Below the pieces are notes generated by a model. The model was not told the DNA's origin. It was given only the letters and a program-made list of their open reading frames with translations, and searched no databases. A stretch of DNA of 22,310 bases from a virus. Location: positions 1 through 22,310 of the IMG/VR virus record IMGVR_UViG_3300032229_000179; one strand, given 5' to 3'. Of this stretch, positions 11,813 to 18,467 are shown piece after piece; position 1 is the stretch's first letter; each line of letters starts with the position of its first letter. Both the position numbers and the translations under genes were made by a program.

Positions 11813-14422
11813 TTATTCTGTTACTAAAACTGTTTCTATATCTATTGCTGTTGGGTCTATAAATTGTGATGAGTACAGAACAACATCTTGTGTCCCCTGC
11901 TTGAAATCATTCATATAATCTAATAATACAAATACCTTTTCTGTAAACCCGGATATTGTGTACCTAAACTTTGAACCTATTGGATATAAGGTAGATTTAT
12001 AATTACCAGTTATGATTACATTATTTAGTCCTGTATTGTAATATATCGGTTTAGTTATCGTATTTATAGAATTTGTAGTAGATATTGCTTGTCCTATAGA
12101 ATCTGAACTTAATGGATCATAAAACTCAGTCATCATCAGATTTGATATAGAGTAAGATCTATAAGTTGGAGATATAGATGCTAATCCAAGAGGTGTAGTT
12201 GTATCTTGCAAATCAGAAATATATCTAAATGAGTCATATAAATAGAATATCGAATCCATAGTTAATGAATCCTTGTTGTTATTTACATTATTCCCAGTAG
12301 TTCTATAGGTTACATTACCCGGAGACGCAGTAGATGCATTACCGCTAAATACCTGAATCATTGCGTAATCTATAAACATCCAAGAAGCTGTTGTAGGACT
12401 TTCACTAGATCCAATTGTTGGCGACCAAGGAAGTAAAAAACGCAAATAAACTTGTCCGTCTCTAGGCATCTTCAAGCTCTTTAAATGAACAGATTTGCTA
12501 GTTAATGGCAGGTATGTTAATGTATTTGTAAATCCAGTTGCTGTAGAATTTAAATAGAATGTTAATTGATTGCCAGAATTATTAGGGTCTGGATATTTAA
12601 AAACAACAGCTACTTTAGTTTGAGGTCTGTATATCGTACCCAATCTCGCATCGAAATCATAAGAGAAAGATACGTTTACAAAATCGCCTTGTTTTACTTC
12701 AACTGGGTTTAATGTTTGTAAATACTTAGTATCGTCTTGTGATGTGCCTATTGAATATATGCTAGATGCACCCCATCTATAATTGTAAGGAGAAGAGGTT
12801 ATTGTAGCGTATGGGAATAATCCAGCTTGTCTATATTGTATATTGCCCTCAAGGTATTTATTAGCATATCCATTTAAATCCCAATTTGTAATAAAGGTCT
12901 GATAGGTAGGCACACCAGAAACTAATCCCATGTATCTAACATCGCTGACTTTAACGTAGCAGTTATCTTGATTTGACGCTGTTGCTATTTTGTTAGTTAA
13001 GTCTATATATTTGGTAGGTAATGAATATCTAACAGTTTGAGATTGCCCTATATTTTTAAATGTTGACGAGTTTAACTCAATTACAGTATCTTCCTCTACA
13101 TAATCCGATACGTACAGGCCAGTTGTTTTATCATACTCTTTATATGTTCTTGACTCATTGTTAACCAACTCATCATAGTTTGCTACATATAAATAGCCAT
13201 TTTTTTGGTAGGTTATAAGCCCAAATTGATTACAAATACCATTCAATATATCATAGAAACTCATATACTCATTTATATTCTTCAGTAATGAATTTTTGAG
13301 TACATAAGTATTTGTTATAGTGTTTTCTAAAATCTCAGTCCCACCATATATTGTAATCATCTCAAATGGAGAATTGATTCTCATATTGAAATTTAACCCA
13401 GACTCCATTAAACAATTTACAAGCAAATCATTTATAGATACCTGTTCGTGTGCAAAATACTTGATTACAGTTTTATTTAAATCTACTATAGTATTTGCTA
13501 TTACGTTCGATGTCGTATTTATCGAGAATGTGCCTGTTGGTGTATATGGAGGTAATAGATTGTAGATATTTAATTGGAAATAAATACCATCGTTTTGATC
13601 TAAACTAAAATCCCAATTTAAAGTTATTGTAGTTGGGGAAAGGAAGTTTATCTCGTATTTTTGGAAATACTTTATATTAGCTACATTGGAGTCGTTAACA
13701 ACGTAGGCAGCAAATTCAGCTCTATCTAATAAGTCTAGATTGTTTGTGCAGTCTAATGTTATTGTAAGCCTAGTAGATACCGGATCAACTCCAGCATTTT
13801 TTATACGACTTAATCCACCTGTAGTTGTATCTATAGCTAATCCAGTAGACGTAGAAGCATCAAATGTAAAGTTCCCATTACTTGATCTAGCATTAAAAGA
13901 AACTGAAGCTAATTGTTCTGGTGCTGGAGGCGGAGCGTCATTATATCCGAATGAGTTGGCCTTAATCAAACTAACATCCGAAAATTTCATTATAAACTCA
14001 ATAGGATCTATCTCATCTAAGTAAGTATCAGATGTTGTTATGTAGAATCCTCTCCAAACTAAATTAACACCTTTTTTTACATCAATATAAAATGTATCTG
14101 GCTGTGCTGTTAAAAACTCATCAAAATCAAATGCATCTTCATTCCATAAACCAGTATATTCATCCCAATTCGTTGGAACATCTTCCCAGTACCTAAGAGA
14201 TAAGCCCCTAAAGAATAAATTCAAGGTTGCTGTCGATGCTATAACTGGTCTATAAGATGACTCACCATCCATATCAGTTTGAATAGTCAATGGCGTACCA
14301 CCTAGTGTTATCTCATATACATTCCCAACGTAATCTTTTTTATAAATCGTTGCTGTATATTGTTGCGTAGTATTCTGAAATATATCAGAGAATGTAGCTA
14401 TGTATTTTGCTCCGTAAGCCAT
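11813..14422 (-). CDS. Large tail-tip / baseplate protein
   Basis: An 869-residue protein directly downstream of the tape measure, where siphophages encode distal-tail and hub proteins. The N-terminus (AKYIATFSDIFQNTTQQYTA, TIYKKDYVGNVYEIT, LGGTPLTIQTDMDGESSYRP) is a beta-rich domain of the kind seen in tail-tip proteins of Bacteroidota phages. The middle (around 380-420: INEYMSFYDILNGICNQFGL) looks like a hub segment, and the rest is rich in Ser, Thr, Tyr and Asn, as in carbohydrate-binding or fibre-like parts. No peptidase motif is visible. It probably joins the tube to the receptor-binding end. Only position and composition support the role. Confidence 0.7.
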   Translation of the reverse strand: MAYGAKYIATFSDIFQNTTQQYTATIYKKDYVGNVYEITLGGTPLTIQTDMDGESSYRPVIASTATLNLFFRGLSLRYWEDVPTNWDEYTGLWNEDAFDFDEFLTAQPDTFYIDVKKGVNLVWRGFYITTSDTYLDEIDPIEFIMKFSDVSLIKANSFGYNDAPPPAPEQLASVSFNARSSNGNFTFDASTSTGLAIDTTTGGLSRIKNAGVDPVSTRLTITLDCTNNLDLLDRAEFAAYVVNDSNVANIKYFQKYEINFLSPTTITLNWDFSLDQNDGIYFQLNIYNLLPPYTPTGTFSINTTSNVIANTIVDLNKTVIKYFAHEQVSINDLLVNCLMESGLNFNMRINSPFEMITIYGGTEILENTITNTYVLKNSLLKNINEYMSFYDILNGICNQFGLITYQKNGYLYVANYDELVNNESRTYKEYDKTTGLYVSDYVEEDTVIELNSSTFKNIGQSQTVRYSLPTKYIDLTNKIATASNQDNCYVKVSDVRYMGLVSGVPTYQTFITNWDLNGYANKYLEGNIQYRQAGLFPYATITSSPYNYRWGASSIYSIGTSQDDTKYLQTLNPVEVKQGDFVNVSFSYDFDARLGTIYRPQTKVAVVFKYPDPNNSGNQLTFYLNSTATGFTNTLTYLPLTSKSVHLKSLKMPRDGQVYLRFLLPWSPTIGSSESPTTASWMFIDYAMIQVFSGNASTASPGNVTYRTTGNNVNNNKDSLTMDSIFYLYDSFRYISDLQDTTTPLGLASISPTYRSYSISNLMMTEFYDPLSSDSIGQAISTTNSINTITKPIYYNTGLNNVIITGNYKSTLYPIGSKFRYTISGFTEKVFVLLDYMNDFKQGTQDVVLYSSQFIDPTAIDIETVLVTE

Positions 14423-16122
14423 TAATAATATCCGTTTCTGTTTTTATCAGCTCTATTAACTAAAATCGCTAAGTCGTTCCCACTTATTCTTGTCTGCAAC
14501 GTCATAGGGTTGTTACTATTCATGCTCATTGTTCCATTCTGAAAAGCAGTTGGTAGAGCTAAAAAGTTAGGCCCTGATTGCCCTGTAGGTGGCATAGCCA
14601 TATTGTTACCACCGCTTGGGTTTCTAGCAAACCCGCCTAAGGCTCCTGCTGCAATTTTCAATGCGATACCGGCAGCTAATGCAACACCCCAGTTTGCAGG
14701 ATTAAATAAGTTTGCTAATGCCGTAGAGAATGTCAAGCCAGCAAGAGATGCAGCAATCAACATATCGCCAAATTGTGATAACACAGATGCCAGAGAGCCT
14801 AATATAGCTTTCCCAAATGCCTTCCCAACATTACCTCCAGTAGCAAAAGCATCACCTATTGCCATCATTGCATTTCCTATAGTAAGGGCTATACCATTTG
14901 TAAATATATCATCTATTTGCTGTTCTATTCTTATCATTTCAAGAACAAAGTTTTTTAATTGCTCTTTTTGATAATCAAATAATTTACTAGGGAATAACTC
15001 TACTGGTTTTACTTGATCCTTTAATCTAGGTGTTACAAGTCCAGGCAAAGACTCATAAGACATTTTACCATATAGTTTTTCTGATATTTTGTCTCTTGAT
15101 TGCCTTAGCTTATCTAAAGATTCTGTAGTTGCATCTACTTGTTTCCCTCCCTTAAATAATCCATCGAAGAAATCTCTAAAACTAAATGATGCTGCATCTG
15201 CTGTATCTGAAGCGAATTTTAAGCCATCCCCGAATTGAACTAATTGCTCACCTGCTGCTTTTATTATAGCTCCTTTTAATGGATCAAATGTAGATACGAA
15301 TGTTCCTAATAATGTAGATGATGTCTTTACAAATATTTGAATTAATCCAATAATATTGTTTATGACGTTCTTGGCTATGTTACCCAAAGCCTCAAAAGCT
15401 CCGCCAAAATCTCCTTTTATCACAGCAGCGGCAAATCTAAATATATTCAGGACATTATTCATAGTATTGTAAATAATACCGTAGAATACTCTAAATATAG
15501 TAGATATATCAGAACCGAAATTATTCCAAACGGAAATGGAGAAATCCACAGCTGCTTCCATTATTTGCTTTATAAGTCCAACAGCCTCCTCTAATCCAGC
15601 TACCGCAGCACTTAACATATTTGATGCAGGAGGAGTACTTAGGTAATTAACTAATCGCCCTATAGCACTCTCACTATCCTCACCCATCTTTTTTATAGCA
15701 CCAGATACCGTTCCTCCATTTCTCTCTACGCCTTGTGCCCAATAAGCAAATACAGTAAGACCTGCAGCTAATGCAGAACCAATGACAGATAAAGCAGCAC
15801 CAAATCCTGCAGATACTCCAGATAGTAAAACTAATTGGTCTATAAGGATAGGAATGTTGTTAGATATAGCGAGAACCCCAAGCCCGAAGCTCTGAGAGAA
15901 GAAACCCGCATCTCGAATAACCTGACCAAATGCAAATGTAGCTAATCTAGCCCTATTCATATCACCACCAACTCTATTTATACTTTGGCTCATGGCATTA
16001 AATGAACCCGATGTATTCTCTGAAGTTGCTTTTAGTGAATTTAAGGTTGATTGTGCAGATTTTATACTGGCTTGTAGATTGCTTATATCGGCAGTTATCT
16101 TGACCTGAAAATTACTATCCAT
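14422..16122 (-). CDS. Tail tape measure protein
   Basis: A 566-residue protein following the tail chaperone genes. The first 60 residues are a coiled coil (ITADISNLQASIKSAQSTLN). Hydrophobic segments follow at about 85-125 and again in the last 120 residues (AGIALKIAAGALGGFARNP). Such proteins set tail length; by the usual rule of about 1.5 angstrom per residue the tail would be near 85 nm. It overlaps the T reading frame by eight bases and meets the tail-tip gene in a one-base overlap. Confidence 0.87.
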   Translation of the reverse strand: MDSNFQVKITADISNLQASIKSAQSTLNSLKATSENTSGSFNAMSQSINRVGGDMNRARLATFAFGQVIRDAGFFSQSFGLGVLAISNNIPILIDQLVLLSGVSAGFGAALSVIGSALAAGLTVFAYWAQGVERNGGTVSGAIKKMGEDSESAIGRLVNYLSTPPASNMLSAAVAGLEEAVGLIKQIMEAAVDFSISVWNNFGSDISTIFRVFYGIIYNTMNNVLNIFRFAAAVIKGDFGGAFEALGNIAKNVINNIIGLIQIFVKTSSTLLGTFVSTFDPLKGAIIKAAGEQLVQFGDGLKFASDTADAASFSFRDFFDGLFKGGKQVDATTESLDKLRQSRDKISEKLYGKMSYESLPGLVTPRLKDQVKPVELFPSKLFDYQKEQLKNFVLEMIRIEQQIDDIFTNGIALTIGNAMMAIGDAFATGGNVGKAFGKAILGSLASVLSQFGDMLIAASLAGLTFSTALANLFNPANWGVALAAGIALKIAAGALGGFARNPSGGNNMAMPPTGQSGPNFLALPTAFQNGTMSMNSNNPMTLQTRISGNDLAILVNRADKNRNGYY

Positions 16123-16794
16123 TATTATCTAGTTTTTCTACGACCTTTTGGAAGGCCTCTTTTGTTAGTGGTTCTTGCTTAGGCTTTTTAGGTTTGCCTA
16201 TCTTATCTGTCCAAAGCGGGAGTATTTGCTCAGGTTTCTTTTGGTCTTGACGTTTACCAACATTAGCGTTGTAAATCATAGACACAATAGTCCTAGTATG
16301 CTCCCAGTCTTGGGTTTTTCTTTTAATCTGACCATAAGCATACCTATTATAGTTTGCCCACGTCATATCGAAGAATTGGTCGGGAAGAAGCCCTACTTCA
16401 CATATCGCAAAGTCTACGACCTCTTCCCAGCCTATTTTTTTGGCGTATTACCGCCTTTAGAATTAGATCCCATCGCCTCCTGAATCTCGATTACTCCTTG
16501 AGTAGCTTTTACTGACTCCTCGAATACTTGAGTGATTTCTGTAATTTGGTGAATAGGCATATCGTCTACCCAGCTAACTACATCCTCGTAAGTGAAGTCC
16601 TCAGTTTCTTTCTTAATGAAGCAGTTGTTCTTTAATCCGCAATAAACCAAATCAGCACATAGCTTAATAGGGTTTTGCTCGTTGAACTCTACTACTCCGG
16701 TATTGTTGAGCTTTGAATACTCGATTAATGCGTAGTTACCGAATTTAACACCACGCTTTTTACCACCTAATTCTAATTGAATATAACCTGTCAT
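16115..16794 (-). CDS. Tail assembly chaperone GT, -1 frameshift product
   Basis: Slipping back one base on the A-run at 16441-16435 just before the G stop continues the protein to 16115, giving a fusion of about 226 residues. The extension begins IGWEEVVDFAICEVGLLPDQ and runs into FFDMTWANYNRYAYGQIKRK, a tail-chaperone T pattern. It has no useful start of its own: the only ATG (16366) lies well inside this conserved stretch. The long form is needed with G to load the tape measure, as in lambda. Confidence 0.85.
16432..16794 (-). CDS. Tail assembly chaperone G
   Basis: A 120-residue protein (MTGYIQLELGGKKRGVKFGN at the start, FTYEDVVSWVDDMPIHQITE in the middle) in the position and size of the siphophage G chaperone, ending in CCA-AAA-AAA-TAG. 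Most ribosomes stop here; some shift into the T frame. The gene has a clear AGGAG site at 16805-16801, five to six bases before ATG, inside a possible hairpin with 16833-16838. Upstream is the tail-tube gene and downstream the tape measure, the usual order. Confidence 0.85.
   Translation of the reverse strand: MTGYIQLELGGKKRGVKFGNYALIEYSKLNNTGVVEFNEQNPIKLCADLVYCGLKNNCFIKKETEDFTYEDVVSWVDDMPIHQITEITQVFEESVKATQGVIEIQEAMGSNSKGGNTPKK
16435..16441 (-). other. -1 ribosomal frameshift site A-AAA-AAA
   Basis: The minus strand reads CCA AAA AAA TAG. The heptamer A-AAA-AAA fits the X-XXY-YYZ rule and lies immediately before the G stop. The T frame (16366 relative to 16794) is exactly the -1 frame. This is the lambda G/GT arrangement. 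Confidence 0.85.
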
Positions 16795-16799
16795 AATTT

Positions 16800-16838
16800 T
16801 CTCCTTTTTAATAGTAGTTGTGGCTACCGTCTAGGAGA
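16800..16838 (-). promoter_or_regulatory. Leader hairpin masking the chaperone ribosome binding site
   Basis: On the minus strand TCTCCT (16838-16833) can pair with AGGAGA (16805-16800), the ribosome binding site of gene G, across a 27-base loop. Most of the loop is the dispersed 19-nt element (16834-16816). A short stem with a long loop is weak by itself, so any effect on translation may depend on a partner binding the loop. Confidence 0.4.
16816..16834 (+). repeat. Dispersed 19-nt element, copy 2
   Basis: AGTTGTGGCTACCGTCTAG, matching 8460-8478 at 18 of 19 positions. It lies in the 50-base gap between the second tail-tube gene and gene G, so the mRNA of gene G contains its reverse complement, which could pair with the plus-strand RNA made at 8460-8478 (the single difference becomes a U-G pair). 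Confidence 0.75.
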
Positions 16839-16844
16839 GTTTAA

Positions 16845-17252
16845 TTAGGATACAGTAGATTGGGTTAATGCTCCAGTACCTTGGAAAGATACGCTGAAAC
16901 CTGAAGGGCTTTCCATATCAGCAGTCTGAGAGATAGAAGATACATAAGCTGAACCGCTTAACAACATATCACCAGCAGTTGAAGTAGAGAAAGTAACCGA
17001 TACAGTATTACGTGCAATTAACATTGCTACTAATTCGTCAGTTTCTACACTTGCAGAAGTTGCGTAGTCGATAAGACCATCTGAAGATAAAGTCCAAGAA
17101 CGTACACCTGCGAAGAACTCCGCCCATCCAGCTGAATCTTTTGTAGTTGCATCAGGCATATCTACGCTCATTTCTAAACTTGCAGTAGTTGCTTTCAATA
17201 AAGGCACACCACCGACTTTGATTACTAAATTTGTTCCGTTAATTAAGGCCAT
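16845..17252 (-). CDS. Major tail (tube) protein, copy 2
   Basis: A 135-residue protein beginning MALINGTNLVIKVGGVPLLK, with DATTKDSAGWAEFFAGVRSW and LSGSAYVSSI. It is clearly paralogous to the gene just upstream (MALVNGTDLV, IDATSRSSSGWSEFIMGSRS, YNGYVYVSSL). Both match the TP901-1-like tail tube pattern in which hexameric rings stack to form the tube. It is followed by the leader of gene G. Two copies suggest either a mixed tube or one protein for tube and one for a decoration or terminal ring. Confidence 0.85.
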   Translation of the reverse strand: MALINGTNLVIKVGGVPLLKATTASLEMSVDMPDATTKDSAGWAEFFAGVRSWTLSSDGLIDYATSASVETDELVAMLIARNTVSVTFSTSTAGDMLLSGSAYVSSISQTADMESPSGFSVSFQGTGALTQSTVS

Positions 17253-17279
17253 TGTTTTGTTATTTTAAATTGTTAATGA

Positions 17280-17690
17280 TTATGCTACTGTTTCAGCAAA
17301 GATTTCTGTTCCTTGCAATGTTCCTGAGTAAGTTACTACATCTTCCATAGGGCCATCGATAGTCAAGCTAGATACATAAACGTATCCGTTATAAACTAAA
17401 GTACCTGCTAAGTTTGTAGTAAACTTAACTAAGAATTTTGTTTTGTTCTCTACGGCTGTTTCTAACCATGCTGGATCAATATCATCCGAATAGTCTACTA
17501 AGCCTTCAAAGTCCAAAGTAAATGATCTGCTACCCATAATAAATTCGCTCCAACCTGAAGAGCTTCTAGAGGTAGCATCAATAGGGTTTGCCTCAACATT
17601 TAATGTGAAGCTACGAGAGTGTCCGAACGCTTTGTTGGTTACTCCGTCTAGTACATAAAGTACAAGGTCTGTTCCGTTTACTAATGCCAT
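17280..17690 (-). CDS. Major tail (tube) protein, copy 1
   Basis: A 136-residue tube protein (MALVNGTDLVLYVLDGVTNK, IDATSRSSSGWSEFIMGSRS, FTLDFEGLVDY, AGTLVYNGYVYVSSLTI). It is one base from the tail terminator gene and 27 bases from its paralogue downstream. Similar length, start and motif order show an ancient tandem duplication, but the residues between the shared motifs differ considerably. Which copy forms the bulk of the tube cannot be told from sequence. Confidence 0.85.
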   Translation of the reverse strand: MALVNGTDLVLYVLDGVTNKAFGHSRSFTLNVEANPIDATSRSSSGWSEFIMGSRSFTLDFEGLVDYSDDIDPAWLETAVENKTKFLVKFTTNLAGTLVYNGYVYVSSLTIDGPMEDVVTYSGTLQGTEIFAETVA

Positions 17691-17691
17691 T

Positions 17692-18120
17692 TTATAATTG
17701 TTCTACTATATTTCTAATTCTAATTACTTTTCTTACCTCATAGAAGCCATCAAATTGACTTTCGATATATCCTGTTGACTCTAACAAGTTAGTGATAACC
17801 TTAAAGTCAGGAGCTGCATCGGGTAGGCTCGCTCTATTTATTAAAAGCTGCATTACCTGATTTGATATATTATCCGCATCTGCTTTTGAGTAGTTAGTTC
17901 CATCTGTTCCTGTGAAGACCTGTACTGTAACTACGCAGTTGCTATTGAAATTACTTTTAGTCGAGTTATCTACTACACTCACATTAGATACTTGGATATA
18001 GGGATAATTCGCACTATCAGGTACGTTATCATAAACAGGCACAGCTACTGCATTTAAAGTAACCGCTCCATTGAGTTTGGCGTAATAAGCCTTTCTTAAA
18101 CTATATCCTACGTCTTTCAT
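17692..18120 (-). CDS. Tail terminator / completion protein, DUF3168-like
   Basis: A 142-residue protein with the DUF3168-type layout: an N-terminal helix SLRKAYYAKLNG, VPVYDNVPDSANYPYIQVSN, a central strand CVVTVQVFTGTDGTNYSKAD, a helix ADNISNQVMQLLINR, and a strand-rich C-terminus GFYEVRKVIRIRNI. Such proteins cap the tail tube and join it to the head. Its position just before the tube genes fits. The short leader contains a repeated GCGAAA motif (in 18128-18145, minus strand) of unknown meaning. Confidence 0.78.
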   Translation of the reverse strand: MKDVGYSLRKAYYAKLNGAVTLNAVAVPVYDNVPDSANYPYIQVSNVSVVDNSTKSNFNSNCVVTVQVFTGTDGTNYSKADADNISNQVMQLLINRASLPDAAPDFKVITNLLESTGYIESQFDGFYEVRKVIRIRNIVEQL

Positions 18121-18152
18121 AATACTTTCGTCACTTTCGCTTTCGCTTCGTG

Positions 18153-18467
18153 TTAGTTATTAAATGGTGGAGGTAAAGTAGCGTCAATTGGATTCTTTTG
18201 TAGTTCGATATTAGCAGCAAGTCCTGTGTCGATTGATTCAACGTCTAAGGTAGCTTCTAACCAACTTTCTACTTCTTCCTTAGTTAAATCTTCGTAGCTT
18301 ACAAACTGCTCAGGAGTAGGGTTTCCTACAGCACAAGTACCATAAACTTCAGCACTATATTCTCCTTCTACCGCACTTCTTCTCCAATGAACGTTATAAA
18401 CTACGTCTTTCATTTCGCCTTCGGACAACTTAACGTCCATAGCACTTATAATCCAATTATATTCCAT
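18153..18467 (-). CDS. Small protein after the fibre gene, 104 aa
   Basis: The start overlaps the fibre stop as TAATG, so it is probably translated with the fibre. The product begins MEYNWIISAMDVKLSEGEMK, continues DVVYNVHWRRSA, and has a YEDLTKEEVESWLEATLD helix. It resembles small phage proteins of unknown function with the MxYxWxI...VVxxVHWR pattern that I recall near Bacteroidota and cyanophage structural genes. A fibre chaperone or minor tail protein is a reasonable guess from context only. Confidence 0.6.
   Translation of the reverse strand: MEYNWIISAMDVKLSEGEMKDVVYNVHWRRSAVEGEYSAEVYGTCAVGNPTPEQFVSYEDLTKEEVESWLEATLDVESIDTGLAANIELQKNPIDATLPPPFNN

Noticed and set aside
13320-14971. Plus-strand genes within the tail-tip and tape-measure region
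   Set aside because: They are antisense frames of long minus-strand structural genes, with composition expected from the reverse strand.
16366-16366. Independent start of the T gene
   Set aside because: The ATG lies inside a conserved-looking tail-chaperone segment reached by the -1 shift, and has no ribosome binding site I can see.
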